NCBI GenBank assembly: GCA_002342685.1
Contig: DDQN01000023.1
Location: 62,491-126,490, forward strand
Source of the DNA: Vibrio sp. UBA2441
GTDB taxonomy: Bacteria > Pseudomonadota > Gammaproteobacteria > Enterobacterales > Vibrionaceae
Direction of reading: 5' to 3'
Length of the DNA stretch: 64,000 nt
The notes under the pieces were generated by a model. It did no database searches. It was not told the DNA's origin and was given only the letters and a program-made list of their open reading frames with translations. A program made the position numbers and the translations under genes. Of this stretch, positions 1 to 9,341 are shown piece by piece. Positions within the stretch are counted from its first letter, which is position 1; each line of letters opens with the position of its first letter.

Positions 1-303
1 TGCACAATGTGGGGATTTGACATACTCATTATTCAACGGCCAGGATTAAATTTGATAGATAAACGTTCTCTAATCACCTTAAGTGACCAAACCATAGGTG
101 ACCCTAGTGCCGTTGAATACCAATGGGTTAGAAGTATGTATGTGGAAGGCTATCATACCGATGATATCAACCATTACATCCAGACTTGTTTTGGCGGTGA
201 TGGCATATTTGCCGACCTATTCAGAAAAGTTGCCCTTCATGAAGAGAGCATATATGTACTAATGCAGTACGTGGGTTGTGCCCCCTCAAGTAAAGAGTTT
301 TAA
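1..303 (+). CDS. C-terminal part of an unknown protein, cut by the window edge
   Basis: The reading frame is open from the first base to a TAA at 301-303. An ATG lies at 7, but there is no room to see a ribosome binding site and the two codons before it are also open, so the gene probably begins outside the window. About 100 residues are visible, with mixed hydrophobic and acidic composition and no membrane segment. I do not recognise the family. A strong terminator follows directly. It converges on malG. Confidence 0.5.
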   Translation, partial: CTMWGFDILIIQRPGLNLIDKRSLITLSDQTIGDPSAVEYQWVRSMYVEGYHTDDINHYIQTCFGGDGIFADLFRKVALHEESIYVLMQYVGCAPSSKEF

Positions 304-310
304 ATAAAGA

Positions 311-336
311 AAAACCCAAGTGAGAACTTGGGTTTT
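311..336. terminator. Bidirectional terminator between the unknown gene and malG
   Basis: An 11-bp perfect stem (311-321 with 326-336) has a GAGA loop. The A-rich left arm and T-rich right arm let it work for both converging genes. Confidence 0.8.
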
Positions 337-359
337 GTCTATCGTTACTTTCTAAACTC

Positions 360-1250
360 TTAGCCTTTCACACCGCCAGATGTTAAGCCACCCACTAGCC
401 AACGCTGAGCTAATAAGAATACAACGGTGATAGGCACTGCTGACAGCACAGCGGCGGCGGCGAAATCACCCCACAAATAGTTTTGCGGGTAAAGATACTG
501 CTGCATACCTACGGCCAATGTGTATTTATCAACATCAGATAGTAACAGGGATGCCACTGGTACTTCACCAACGACACCAATAAATGCCAAGATAAATACG
601 ACGGCAAGAATAGGCACGGATAACGGCAGTAATACCAGACGGAACGCCTGCCAAGGAGTCGCGCCATCAAGAGCGGCCGCTTCCTCTAATGAACCGTCAA
701 TCGTCTCAAAATAACCCTTGATGGTCCAAACATGCAATGCAATACCACCAAGGTAAGAGAAAATCAAACCTCCATGGGTATTCAGACCAAGGAATGGAAT
801 GTATTGACCCAATTTATCAAATAATGCATACATAGCTACCAGAGCAAGCACCGCCGGGAACATCTGGAAAATCATCATCGCTTTGAGGATGGTGTTTTTA
901 CCACCAAATTTCATACGAGCAAACGCATAAGCTGATGTGGTGGAAAGTGCCACAATAAATATCGAAGAAATGCCAGCAATTTTAACGGAATTCCACAACC
1001 AGGTTAACACAGGGAATGGCGGTGGCGTTACGCTACCATCAGCATTCGTTACTGAGAATCCCAGTGCCAGTTTCCAGTGCTCCAGAGAAGGGTTCTCCGG
1101 GATAATACTACCCGTAGCGAAGTTACCTTCACGGAAGGAAATCGCAATTACCACTATCAACGGGAAAATGATTAGCGATAAAAATGCCCATAGAGCAATA
1201 TGCGTTGCCCAAACACGGTATTTTAGGTTTTTACCTTGTACCATAGCCAT
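360..1250 (-). CDS. malG: Maltose/maltodextrin ABC transporter permease MalG
   Basis: Inner-membrane permease subunit of the maltose importer (MalFGK2 with MalE). It is 296 aa, the same length as E. coli MalG. The sequence has an N-terminal membrane segment (about residues 15-38), several further helices, and the cytoplasmic EAA loop that docks on MalK ([20 protein letters not shown], about residues 188-207). The protein ends in GGVKG, as MalG C-termini do. It is last in malE-malF-malG, 11 bp after malF, so it is co-transcribed. Control should come from the MalT/CRP region upstream of malE. Nothing looks broken. Confidence 0.97.
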   Translation of the reverse strand: MAMVQGKNLKYRVWATHIALWAFLSLIIFPLIVVIAISFREGNFATGSIIPENPSLEHWKLALGFSVTNADGSVTPPPFPVLTWLWNSVKIAGISSIFIVALSTTSAYAFARMKFGGKNTILKAMMIFQMFPAVLALVAMYALFDKLGQYIPFLGLNTHGGLIFSYLGGIALHVWTIKGYFETIDGSLEEAAALDGATPWQAFRLVLLPLSVPILAVVFILAFIGVVGEVPVASLLLSDVDKYTLAVGMQQYLYPQNYLWGDFAAAAVLSAVPITVVFLLAQRWLVGGLTSGGVKG

Positions 1251-1261
1251 ATTATTGCTCC

Positions 1262-2830
1262 TTAGTCTTGTGACAGTTTAGTGAATCGTAAATTGAACAG
1301 TGCTAGACCACCAACCAACAGGAAGATAAGTGTGGCGATTGCACTTGCTAAACCAAAGTCCTGACCGCCGCCGCCTTCGAACGCGATACGATAGGTATAA
1401 CTCACTAATAAATCGGTATAACCCGCGGGTTCTGTTGTACCAATCATGTTCGGCCCACCACCAGTTAAAAGATAAATCATAACAAAGTTATTAAAGTTAA
1501 AAGCAAAACTAGCAATAAGCAGTGGTGTTAATGGCTTCATCATTAGTGGAACGGTAATGCGCATAAAGTTCTTCAATGGCCCGGCACCATCAATTGCAGA
1601 GGCTTCATATAGATCATCCGGTATCGCTTTAAGCAGCCCCATACACAGAATCATCATATAAGGGAAACCCAACCAGGTATTTACAATAGTAACCATAGTT
1701 CTTGCGAGCACCGGATCAGAGAACCAGTTAGGACTGATGCCAAACATCGCCTCCAATACCATGTTTATTTCACCAAAACTTTGGTTAAACAAACCCTTAA
1801 AGATCAGGATAGAGATAAAGGCAGGCACCGCGTATGGCAATATAAGCAGCACTCGGTAAACAGCACGTCCTTTCAACGCTTCCCACTGTACGACACTAGC
1901 AAGTACTAAACCGATAATTAGAGTGAAAGCAACCGTCATAGCTGAGAATACAACAGTCCAGATAAAGATGGAGATGAAAGGTTCTTTAATTCCCTCGTCT
2001 TGCCATACACGCTCAAAGTTTGCCGTATCAATATTAACAATAAAACCAGGAGAAACAGTATCACCAACATAATTACCAAGCTCATCAACTGCTTGATAAA
2101 AACCGACCTCCATATTGGGTTTCAGTACTGCTCCACTATCATTATTAATTAAGGTTTTTCCATCGTCTTGCAACGTATAAAGAGAGGCAACAGATGCAAA
2201 TTTACGTAAACCACTCATACGGATATCTGCGCCATCCGGTAAATGCAGGTCAACCTGACTCAGAGCGGAGCGATTTTTAACGATGGTTTTAATTTTTTCT
2301 TTTTCACCCTGAGCTTCGGTAATCGGCTCAAGATCTAAATCATGTTCAGAAAGACCTTCCAGAATAAACGGTTGGGTCGCTAACAAGGTTTCACCATCAG
2401 AGATAACTAACTGGTGGCCTTGTTCTGTTTTGTAAAGCGAGAAAGGATAACTGTCACCACTTTGATAAGTTCTATCTAATAGTACTGACTGGGTTCGCTC
2501 TAAGGAGAGTTGGTTTTTTGCACTGTAGTTGGTAAATGCAAGGCCGACGGTATACGCCAATGGGAATAGGATGAACAGGATCATCCCTGCAATACCAGGA
2601 TAAATATAACGGTGAGCGTATGTTTTCTTACTACCAAAAATATAAAGCGCTAGCGCGGTTAATATGACAGTAAGCATTGCAAACGCTAACTCACCACGAG
2701 AGTACATTAATATGGTGGCATAGCCATTTACAATACCGACTGTCGCTAAAAGTGCCCACTTTATAAACACTTTTTGGCTTGAAAGCATTGTAGTTGGTGC
2801 TGCCGCACCATTAGCTTGAACTGACTGCAT
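1262..2830 (-). CDS. malF: Maltose/maltodextrin ABC transporter permease MalF
   Basis: Inner-membrane permease subunit that forms the translocation path with MalG and binds maltose. It is 522 aa, close to E. coli MalF (514 aa). The N-terminal helices (about residues 25-65 and 75-98) are followed by the large periplasmic P2 loop typical of MalF (about 100-280) and then the core helices. The EAA motif is [20 protein letters not shown], around residue 405. It sits between malE and malG in the same operon. The 150-bp gap from malE contains a GC-rich hairpin. Confidence 0.97.
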   Translation of the reverse strand: MQSVQANGAAAPTTMLSSQKVFIKWALLATVGIVNGYATILMYSRGELAFAMLTVILTALALYIFGSKKTYAHRYIYPGIAGMILFILFPLAYTVGLAFTNYSAKNQLSLERTQSVLLDRTYQSGDSYPFSLYKTEQGHQLVISDGETLLATQPFILEGLSEHDLDLEPITEAQGEKEKIKTIVKNRSALSQVDLHLPDGADIRMSGLRKFASVASLYTLQDDGKTLINNDSGAVLKPNMEVGFYQAVDELGNYVGDTVSPGFIVNIDTANFERVWQDEGIKEPFISIFIWTVVFSAMTVAFTLIIGLVLASVVQWEALKGRAVYRVLLILPYAVPAFISILIFKGLFNQSFGEINMVLEAMFGISPNWFSDPVLARTMVTIVNTWLGFPYMMILCMGLLKAIPDDLYEASAIDGAGPLKNFMRITVPLMMKPLTPLLIASFAFNFNNFVMIYLLTGGGPNMIGTTEPAGYTDLLVSYTYRIAFEGGGGQDFGLASAIATLIFLLVGGLALFNLRFTKLSQD

Positions 2831-2938
2831 AAAGAAACCTACTAGCTATAATATCAACCGACAACAGTAATTGATTACACTTGCTGATAAAAAAGTTGAG
2901 AACAACTACGTATTCAGATTGATATAAATATGAAATAA

Positions 2939-2956
2939 GGAGGGGTTACCCCCTCC
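2939..2956 (-). terminator. malE-malF intergenic hairpin (attenuator or mRNA stabiliser)
   Basis: GGAGGGG (2939-2945) pairs with CCCCTCC (2950-2956) over a 4-base loop, 25 bp after the malE stop on the minus strand. In the direction of transcription it is followed by TTATTTC. Many mal operons have a stem here that gives more MalE than MalF/MalG. That role is inferred from position. Confidence 0.6.
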
Positions 2957-2980
2957 CCAAAAGGGTATTACTATTTTAAC

Positions 2981-4162
2981 TTATTTTGTCATCTGTTTTT
3001 CTGCGTCTGCAAGTGCTGCATCTACAGTCTGGCGGCCATCAACGATATTTACGATAGCGTTTTTAGCTGCGCCCCAGAACGCGCCCATTTGTGGGATGTT
3101 TGGCATGATTTCGCCGTTCATCGCATTATCCATGGTTGCCGCGATGCGCTTGTCATTGTCTAGCTCTTGTTGGAAAGAGTTAAGTGCAACGGCACCTAAT
3201 GGCTTGTCATCGTTAACCAAGCGTAGACCATCGTTAGTTAATAGGTAGTTTTCAATAAACTCAACCGCTAGATCCTGGTTTGGTGACGCTGTGCTGATAC
3301 CAGCCGTGAGTACACCAACGAATGGCTTAGAAGACTGGCCATTAAATTTAGGCAGCGTAGTCACACCATAGTTAATACCTGATTTTTCAACGTTGCCCCA
3401 AGACCAAGGACCGTTAATGGTCATCGCCGTGTTGCCTTTGTTAAATTCTGATTCTGATACAGAGTAATCCATATCTGCTGAAATAATGCCTTTTTCAACT
3501 AGGTTTTTAATGAAGCTCATTGATGCTTTCACACCACTGTTAGCAATACCCGCGTCTTTCACATCATAACCAGTAGATCCGTATTTAAACGCATAACCAC
3601 CGTCAGCAGCCATAAGTGGCCATGTGAAGTAAGGTTCTTTCAGGTTCCACATAATGGCTGTTTTGCCATCTTTCTGCAGTTTAGCATTAAGCGCTTCAAC
3701 TTCTTCCCAGTTCTTAGGTGGGTTTGCTACTAAATCTTTGTTATAGATAAGCGATAAAGACTCAATCGCTACTGGATAACCAACGTATTTGCCATCGTAT
3801 TTAACTGCGTCCCACGCGAAATCAACCACACCCTTTTTGATTTCATTAGATGGCTTAACTTCTGCTAATAGACCTGCTTCCGCATAACCGCCGAAACGGT
3901 CGTGAGCCCAAAATACGATATCCGGACCATCACCAGTCGCAGCGGTTTGAGGGAATTTATCTTGCAATCCATCCGGGTGAGCAACAGTTACTTTAATACC
4001 AGTGTCTTCTTCAAATTTTTTGCCTACTTCAGCTAAACCGTTATAGCCTTTGTCACCATTGATCCAGATAGTCAATTGACCTTCTTCAATAGCAGCGTTT
4101 GCACTTAATGAACCCAGTGCAGCTAAAGTACAAACCGCAACAGTCGATAGGGTTTTTTTCAT
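2981..4162 (-). CDS. malE: Periplasmic maltose/maltodextrin-binding protein MalE
   Basis: Substrate-binding protein that delivers maltose and maltodextrins to MalFGK2. It is 393 aa, as in E. coli (396 aa). A signal peptide (about residues 1-23, [20 protein letters not shown] then ANA) precedes a mature protein starting near [20 protein letters not shown], matching the MalE N-terminus. Family landmarks include [16 protein letters not shown] and [19 protein letters not shown]. First gene of malEFG, divergent from malK across a 642-bp control region with MalT-like boxes and a CRP-like site. Confidence 0.97.
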   Translation of the reverse strand: MKKTLSTVAVCTLAALGSLSANAAIEEGQLTIWINGDKGYNGLAEVGKKFEEDTGIKVTVAHPDGLQDKFPQTAATGDGPDIVFWAHDRFGGYAEAGLLAEVKPSNEIKKGVVDFAWDAVKYDGKYVGYPVAIESLSLIYNKDLVANPPKNWEEVEALNAKLQKDGKTAIMWNLKEPYFTWPLMAADGGYAFKYGSTGYDVKDAGIANSGVKASMSFIKNLVEKGIISADMDYSVSESEFNKGNTAMTINGPWSWGNVEKSGINYGVTTLPKFNGQSSKPFVGVLTAGISTASPNQDLAVEFIENYLLTNDGLRLVNDDKPLGAVALNSFQQELDNDKRIAATMDNAMNGEIMPNIPQMGAFWGAAKNAIVNIVDGRQTVDAALADAEKQMTK

Positions 4163-4804
4163 GTTTATATCCTTTTATATTGTGATGTAGGGCTATTCAG
4201 ACGATAAGCCAAATTTCGATGTCTATAATCTTAAATTACCGTTGTCTAATCATCATCCTAGATTCTACGCCCCTGTCATTATCAAATATTTTCGTGATCC
4301 TTATCAGTACGAGGTATAGATCATGATCACAAAAACACCCAATAAATTGAGGCTAATCACAATATGAGTCTATAGAAGTTTGAGCTAGATCTTGTTTTGT
4401 CTTTTAGCCCCTTCTACGCCTACTCCCCCGCTACTCCCCCCGCAATTATTTTTTCTGGGAGGATGTACCTAGACGTGTGTTCTACGACACTGTAGTCATC
4501 CAAGAGTGGATAGTAAGAACCTTTACCAGTAAGACTGGTTTGCAATGCCGGGTAAGTCAGCAGTAACCATCAGGAAGCAAATAGTATTTGTTTACGGGGG
4601 AGTTTTCTGATGGTTGAGGGGGATGTTAACTTATCATTGGCTTTAATGGGTGATGGTTGGCTGAATAGACGTCGACATCACCCACTTTTCTTACTCATAA
4701 TAACAGTATCCTACTCATAAAATAGTTTCCTACTTTTATGGCCTACCATACAATCCATGTTCGGTCAGGCGGTAAACTTAAAAAATTAGTCGAGGACAAG
4801 CGAC
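4163..4804. promoter_or_regulatory. Divergent malEFG / malK control region
   Basis: This 642-bp gene-free region separates malE from malK. Read on the minus strand, 4411-4440 holds three tandem G-rich decamers: GGGGGAGTAG at 4440-4431, the same again at 4429-4420, and GGCGTAGAAG at 4420-4411. These resemble the MalT box (E. coli core GGGGATGAGG) and recur at the other mal promoters here. GGGAGGATGT at 4457-4466 and GGGGGATGTT near 4618 are weaker candidates on the plus strand. A CRP-like site (ATAGA-N6-TCACA) lies at 4316-4331. AACCATCAG (4565-4573) and its complement (4607-4615) form a long dyad before malK. Confidence 0.65.
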
Positions 4805-5923
4805 ATGGCAAGCGTCACGTTAAAAAATGTATCTAAAGCCTATGGCGACGTACTTATCTCCAAAAATGTAGATCTAGAAATCAATGAAGGCGAATTTGTT
4901 GTATTTGTTGGTCCATCAGGTTGTGGCAAGTCAACGTTATTACGTTGTATCGCTGGTCTGGAAGACATCACTTCCGGCGACCTGTATATTGGCGAAGAAC
5001 GTATGAATGACATAGAACCATCAAAACGTGGTGTTGGTATGGTCTTTCAGTCATATGCTTTATACCCACACTTAAACCTATACGACAACATGTCGTTTGG
5101 TTTAAAACTTGCGAAAGCCGATAAAAGCGAAATCGATAAGCGTGTTTCTCGTGCAGCTGAAATTTTACAACTAGGGCATCTGCTAGAGCGTCAACCAAAA
5201 GCACTATCTGGCGGCCAACGTCAACGTGTGGCTATTGGACGAACCTTAGTTTCTCAGCCAAAAGTATTCCTGCTTGATGAGCCTCTATCTAACTTAGATG
5301 CCGCGCTTCGCGTAAATATGCGTAGTGAGATCACCAAACTCCAGCGTCAATTAGGTTGCACCATGATCTATGTTACCCACGATCAGGTGGAAGCAATGAC
5401 GATGGCTGATAAAATTGTTGTTCTGGATGACGGTTATGTTGCACAGGTAGGTAAGCCACTTGAGCTTTACCACTATCCACAGAACCGCTTTGTTGCCGGA
5501 TTTATCGGCTCACCTAAGATGAACTTCATGAGTGTACAGATTGAAGATACTGAAGCAGAGCGAGTATTAGTTCAGCTATCTAATGGTGAAACCTTGTGGA
5601 TTCCTGTTGATGGGACTACCGTCAATAAAGGAGAGCGCATGTCATTAGGTATTCGCCCTGAGCACTTGCTCAATGCAGACCAAGCCGATGCGACCATTGA
5701 AGGTGAAGTGCAAATCGTTGAGAAATTAGGCAACGAAACACAAATCTATCTTCATTTGGAAAGTGCTGATGCTGATGTTATCTACCGTGCACCGGATACA
5801 CTACCGGTAGAGGTCGGTGATAAGTTCTCAATCGGTTTGGCCGCTCACCGATGTCACCTATTCCACAGTGATGGTAATGCGTGCCGTCGTCTGCATAAAG
5901 AAAATGGTGTAGATTTTGATTAA
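4805..5923 (+). CDS. malK: Maltose/maltodextrin ABC transporter ATPase MalK
   Basis: ATP-binding subunit that drives MalFG on the cytoplasmic side. In enteric bacteria it also inhibits MalT and is the target of EIIA-Glc. It is 372 aa (E. coli 371). Walker A is GPSGCGKST (about residue 36), the Q-loop is in [13 protein letters not shown], the signature is [13 protein letters not shown], Walker B with D-loop is [15 protein letters not shown], and the H-loop is [11 protein letters not shown]. The C-terminal third is the TOBE/regulatory domain. The start follows a GAGG site (GTCGAGGACAAGCGAC before ATG). It is transcribed alone, since lamB and malM lie 50 kb away in this window, unlike the malK-lamB-malM order in E. 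coli. Confidence 0.97.
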   Translation: MASVTLKNVSKAYGDVLISKNVDLEINEGEFVVFVGPSGCGKSTLLRCIAGLEDITSGDLYIGEERMNDIEPSKRGVGMVFQSYALYPHLNLYDNMSFGLKLAKADKSEIDKRVSRAAEILQLGHLLERQPKALSGGQRQRVAIGRTLVSQPKVFLLDEPLSNLDAALRVNMRSEITKLQRQLGCTMIYVTHDQVEAMTMADKIVVLDDGYVAQVGKPLELYHYPQNRFVAGFIGSPKMNFMSVQIEDTEAERVLVQLSNGETLWIPVDGTTVNKGERMSLGIRPEHLLNADQADATIEGEVQIVEKLGNETQIYLHLESADADVIYRAPDTLPVEVGDKFSIGLAAHRCHLFHSDGNACRRLHKENGVDFD

Positions 5924-5929
5924 GTAACG

Positions 5930-5971
5930 GGTCACCGGTCACCGGTCACCGGTCACCGGTCACCGGTCACC
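5930..5971. repeat. Six tandem copies of the heptamer GGTCACC
   Basis: Six perfect copies of GGTCACC lie head to tail, 6 bp after the malK stop and 8 bp before its terminator. Each unit is palindromic except at its central base. The array looks like a slippage-prone microsatellite in the malK 3' untranslated region. Confidence 0.95.
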
Positions 5972-5979
5972 GATAAAAT

Positions 5980-6010
5980 AAAAAACCTTGCTGAAATGGC
6001 AAGGTTTTTT
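5980..6010. terminator. malK / curli operon bidirectional terminator
   Basis: A 12-bp perfect stem (5980-5991 with 5999-6010), built around CCTTGC/GCAAGG, has an A-tract on the left and a T-tract on the right. It touches the stop codon of the minus-strand gene at 6010. It is almost the same sequence as the terminator at 11227-11257 beyond the curli locus. Confidence 0.85.
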
Positions 6011-6342
6011 TATTTATGGGAACAATCGCGGCTAATCATAAACTCAGTTTTTAAACCTCCCAAATCGTAAAACACAGTGATGGGAAATTGCACAGCACTC
6101 ATACTATAGATAAGTTGCGAGTTTTTATTGATAGTACTAGATAAGCGATTACCAGAATCAGACTGAATCTTTATCTGGCCTCTTTGATCCTTTGACCTAA
6201 AAAGCAGTTTGATTTGTGTGCCTTGCTGAATACACGTGATAGAAAGACCTCTATGCTCTATGATAACCTCACTTGCTAACGCTAGCTGCGAAACGAATAA
6301 AGCGGCGCACAGCACCGCTTTAAAGATATGACCTAAAAACAT
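6010..6342 (-). CDS. Small secreted curli-locus protein in the csgC position
   Basis: A 110-aa protein with a signal peptide (about residues 1-23, cleavage after ALA). The mature part is short and beta-rich, with one cysteine near the start (SITCIQQG) and one near the end (SRDCSHK), which could form a disulphide. It starts 3 bp after csgA, making the order csgB-csgA-this gene, exactly the position of E. coli csgC. CsgC and CsgH are about 110-aa periplasmic Ig-like chaperones that stop curlin polymerising too early. Sequence similarity to either is not evident by eye, so the CsgC/CsgH-like role is inferred from place, size and export signal. Confidence 0.55.
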   Translation of the reverse strand: MFLGHIFKAVLCAALFVSQLALASEVIIEHRGLSITCIQQGTQIKLLFRSKDQRGQIKIQSDSGNRLSSTINKNSQLIYSMSAVQFPITVFYDLGGLKTEFMISRDCSHK

Positions 6343-6345
6343 CCG

Positions 6346-7356
6346 TTATTGCTGATTAATAGATACAGCGTTGAAACTAGAGTTTGTCATAGATACGTTC
6401 GCGTAATCATTACCCGTTTGCTGAATACTAATACCCGCAGTACCATTCATGTTGCTTACAAAGTTGCCGAAAGAACCGTTCAGTGTCACTTTAGCCATAG
6501 AGTTATCACCGACTTGATCAATATCGATGGCATTTACACTAGAAAAGTCTAAATCTAAGTCTACATCATTTCGCGTATTCGACTGGTTAACATCAATATT
6601 GTTACCACTGGAGAACCGCAAATCGGCTTTAACCGTGTTATTTGCGATATCGCCTTTAGCATAGTCAGGTGTTGAGTTCTGCGCGATTTTCAAAGTATTG
6701 GCATTTGACCCTACCATGTCTATATCAGCAGAGTTTTTGAATTGTTGTTCAATCGTAATCGTATTGAAACTGGAGGTACGCAACGCTACGTCAGCAAGAT
6801 TATACGAGCTTTGATCAATCGTAATGGTATTGATATCTGAGTTATTTCGCAGGTCAACTTTTGCTTTCGAACGAAGAGGGCCACCTTTATTTGCCCATGT
6901 TTGATCTATTGTTACCTTATTACCATCAGAGCTAATTAAGTCAACATCTGCTCTATTAGCAAAATCTTGATTAATTTCAACCGTGTTCGTGCTAGAAGAC
7001 CTCAAATTGACACTCGCTTCATTTTTAGTGCCCGATAAAGAGCCTGCATACCCTGCTTTTTGAGTGATCCCCACGGTATTACCAACTGAGAATGCCCCGT
7101 CAGCTTTCACAAACGCAGTATTGTTTGCACCATCTTGATCAACTTTTACCGATTGCAACGAACCATTTTTCAAATCAACTACGGCAGTATTATCCGTCGC
7201 CTGGTCAATCACAACGTTACTCGCATGAGTATTGTGTGTAATTACAACCGATTGATTATCCGAGTATTCTGAGTTGACATAAGCGCTTAAATCATCAATA
7301 GCCAATGCTGCATTTGAAGCCAAAGCCACTGAGATTGCTAATGTTAGTTTTTTCAT
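6346..7356 (-). CDS. csgA: Major curlin subunit CsgA, long repeat form
   Basis: Secreted amyloid subunit of curli fibres. A signal peptide (residues 1-19, MKKLTLAISVALASNAALA) is followed by about 11-12 curlin-type repeats of roughly 22-32 residues, with a pattern like S-x-N-T-I-x-I-x-Q ... N-x-A-D-V-D-L (for example SFNTITIEQQFKNSADIDM and STNTVEINQDFANRADVDL). At 336 aa it is more than twice E. coli CsgA (151 aa, five repeats). The repeats are rich in Asp, and some carry insertions such as the stretches around YAGSLSGTKNEA and NKGGPLRSKA. It lies 60 bp after csgB. CsgA and CsgB share the fold; this one is assigned as the major subunit by its place after csgB and its greater length. Confidence 0.85.
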   Translation of the reverse strand: MKKLTLAISVALASNAALAIDDLSAYVNSEYSDNQSVVITHNTHASNVVIDQATDNTAVVDLKNGSLQSVKVDQDGANNTAFVKADGAFSVGNTVGITQKAGYAGSLSGTKNEASVNLRSSSTNTVEINQDFANRADVDLISSDGNKVTIDQTWANKGGPLRSKAKVDLRNNSDINTITIDQSSYNLADVALRTSSFNTITIEQQFKNSADIDMVGSNANTLKIAQNSTPDYAKGDIANNTVKADLRFSSGNNIDVNQSNTRNDVDLDLDFSSVNAIDIDQVGDNSMAKVTLNGSFGNFVSNMNGTAGISIQQTGNDYANVSMTNSSFNAVSINQQ

Positions 7357-7416
7357 AATAGACGTCCTTTATCCTTAGATATTTGATTTAATTATTTTTA
7401 GTAGTCATGGTGTCAG

Positions 7417-8040
7417 TTATTGATTAATACTGATTCTTCTATCCATACTACTGACAACGGCCACATAGCTGTTTCCAGACTGAGTAATCCCATAGTCAGA
7501 TCCCCCAAAGTCAACAACCAGAGCGGTATTATTGTTTCCCTGCTGATCAAGGTTAATTTCACTTCGTGCTATCTTTTGTGATAACAGGGCGAAGTTATCA
7601 TCTCCAGATTGCGTGATCTGACCTTTATGTTGATGGCCATCCTGCATAAGCAAGGCAGTATTATTTCTACCCTCTTGCTCAATTAATGCCGTATTATCAG
7701 ATCCATGTTGATTAATATAAGCCGTGCTGTTATACGAGTTTGTCTGTATCACTTTTGCTTTATTCATACCTATTTCTAAATTGTTTGACTGTATAATGAC
7801 GATTTCAGCAAGATCGCTATTGTCCAAGTCAACATCCGCATAGTCAGAAAAATCACCACTGATCAAATCTAAATCTGTGAAGCTTTCAGAAGCATTGAAA
7901 CGGTCATTGAATACCATCGAATCTGATGCATAATCTCTTTCGTTTGCTGTAGCGAGATCGGAAAATGACATTGCAATGATTAATGAGGCGGACATAAGCA
8001 TCCATTTCGCTAATGTAGAAAACACCGCATCACCTTTCAT
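7417..8040 (-). CDS. csgB: Curlin nucleator / minor subunit CsgB
   Basis: A 207-aa exported protein. After a signal peptide (hydrophobic core about residues 12-30) and an Asp/Ser-rich leader (about 35-75) come about five curlin repeats such as STAYINQHGSDNTALIEQEG and NFALLSQ, ending in RRISINQ. In E. coli CsgB anchors to the cell surface and nucleates CsgA; its last repeat is needed for anchoring. It is first in the minus-strand curli operon, divergent from csgE. Being first supports csgB over a second csgA, but the exact subunit role is an inference. Confidence 0.8.
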   Translation of the reverse strand: MKGDAVFSTLAKWMLMSASLIIAMSFSDLATANERDYASDSMVFNDRFNASESFTDLDLISGDFSDYADVDLDNSDLAEIVIIQSNNLEIGMNKAKVIQTNSYNSTAYINQHGSDNTALIEQEGRNNTALLMQDGHQHKGQITQSGDDNFALLSQKIARSEINLDQQGNNNTALVVDFGGSDYGITQSGNSYVAVVSSMDRRISINQ

Positions 8041-8393
8041 TTTATTTTCCTTTATTAAAAATGGTTACATCTCATATAACGTGGCGATATTATTCTGATA
8101 TTGACCTAATCAAACAATAAACTTTCATTTGATTATATCTGGTCATATTTTGTCTTTCGTGGGAAGCACAAAACTATATCTAATCATTTTAAATTAAAAT
8201 ATAAACATCAATCTAGTTCTAAAGTTTATTGACACATTATTAATAAATTTTATTTACTCTCATAAGGTAACCACGGTCTAACATATGAAAACAAATTAAG
8301 ATGAAAGATAAACGTCACTTCCAAAAATTGATATGATTCATTTAAAAACTTAATATGCCCTACGTTAATGTATTTAACTAACAATCAAACTCC
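8041..8393. promoter_or_regulatory. Divergent csgBA / csgEFG control region
   Basis: A very AT-rich 353-bp gap with both curli promoters. A long interrupted dyad lies close to csgB: TGACC-TAATCAAA (8102-8114) against TTTGATTA ... GGTCA (8128-8145). It is a reasonable operator candidate for CsgD or another regulator, but it does not match the enteric CsgD consensus as I know it. I see no small ORF or RNA gene in the remainder. Confidence 0.4.
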
Positions 8394-8900
8394 ATGAATT
8401 ACATAGTTATAAATCGGCAATCTATGCTAATAAAAACCATACTAATTTTATGTCTATTTTCTTTTAGTTTCATGTCAGCAAGTAGTGATAAAAACCCCAA
8501 AACACTGGAGCATAATGCCCCCTTAGAAAACGGAGGGCCACTAGAGAATAAACAACCAACATTTAATAATTTCGATGAAGTTTCGGGGCTTATCATTGAC
8601 AGAACAATAACCCGGTTAGGAGAAGATTTTTACTTTTTCTTCTCACAAAAATTGAATGATAAATATGACAACTTAGAGGAAAACTTAATGGTTAAGGAGA
8701 GACCAACCGCACTCTCCGGCAGCATTATTAGTGTGTTCCACTCTGGAAAACTTATCTACCGCACTGCTCTATCTCCAGGAAGAAGACAAGCACAAGAAAA
8801 AGCTGACGAAGCCATTATTGCGGTAAGCAGCTACATAACACGCTGGCAAATTGAGCGCTTATTTATGGATACTTTTGATTTAGATTATGACGAATTTTAG
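8394..8900 (+). CDS. csgE: Curli secretion specificity factor CsgE
   Basis: Periplasmic protein that caps the CsgG pore and directs CsgA to it. The length is 168 aa from this ATG. A second ATG at 8424 (MLIKTILILCLFSFSF) gives a cleaner signal peptide and may be the real start; neither has a good ribosome binding site. The conserved core includes GLIIDRTITRLGEDFYFFFS, ERPTALSGSIISVFHSGKLI and YRTALSPGRRQAQEKADEA, typical of CsgE. E. coli CsgE is 129 aa; the extra length is an Asn/Pro-rich linker after the signal peptide. First gene of csgEFG, 11 bp before csgF. Confidence 0.9.
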   Translation: MNYIVINRQSMLIKTILILCLFSFSFMSASSDKNPKTLEHNAPLENGGPLENKQPTFNNFDEVSGLIIDRTITRLGEDFYFFFSQKLNDKYDNLEENLMVKERPTALSGSIISVFHSGKLIYRTALSPGRRQAQEKADEAIIAVSSYITRWQIERLFMDTFDLDYDEF

Positions 8901-8911
8901 CTGAGGAAAGC

Positions 8912-9319
8912 ATGAATAATAAAACCATAGCCTGCTTATTGCTTTGGAGCTCTACAATGCTCAATGCATCAGAGCTCATCTACACTCCGGTCAATCCTAG
9001 TTTTGGGGGGCATCCAAATAACAGCTCTCACTTAATGGGTGTTGCCAACGCAATTAACACCTATAAGGCTCCCCAGAGTGATTCAGGTTTAGAAGAACAG
9101 TCCGCACTAGACCGATTAGCTTCCAGTTTAGAATCACGCCTAATTAGCCAATTATTATCCGATATTGGTACTGGCAATACGTCTGGAATATTGGACACTC
9201 AAGATTTTCTTCTGAACGTGCAAGATGACGGTTCTGGTGGATTGGTCATCAATATCCAGGATAAGGAAACCGGTGAATCTACTTCCATTTCCGTCAGCGG
9301 ACTCAACCCTTCCAATTAA
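8912..9319 (+). CDS. csgF: Curli assembly factor CsgF
   Basis: Exported protein that binds the outer end of the CsgG channel and couples secretion to nucleation by CsgB. It is 135 aa (E. coli 138). A signal peptide (about residues 1-19, ending near LNAS) precedes the strongly conserved N-terminus ELIYTPVNPSFGGHPNNSSH, the part that inserts into the CsgG pore. The C-terminal half ends in a short beta-rich segment. It follows csgE with GAGGAAAGC before ATG and is 22 bp from csgG. Confidence 0.93.
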   Translation: MNNKTIACLLLWSSTMLNASELIYTPVNPSFGGHPNNSSHLMGVANAINTYKAPQSDSGLEEQSALDRLASSLESRLISQLLSDIGTGNTSGILDTQDFLLNVQDDGSGGLVINIQDKETGESTSISVSGLNPSN

Positions 9320-9341
9320 TATCAAAGAGACTTTTATCATA

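Noticed and set aside
9225..9341. Upstream extension of csgG
   Set aside because: The extra 39 residues overlap csgF and lack a signal; the ATG at 9342 starts a perfect lipoprotein signal.
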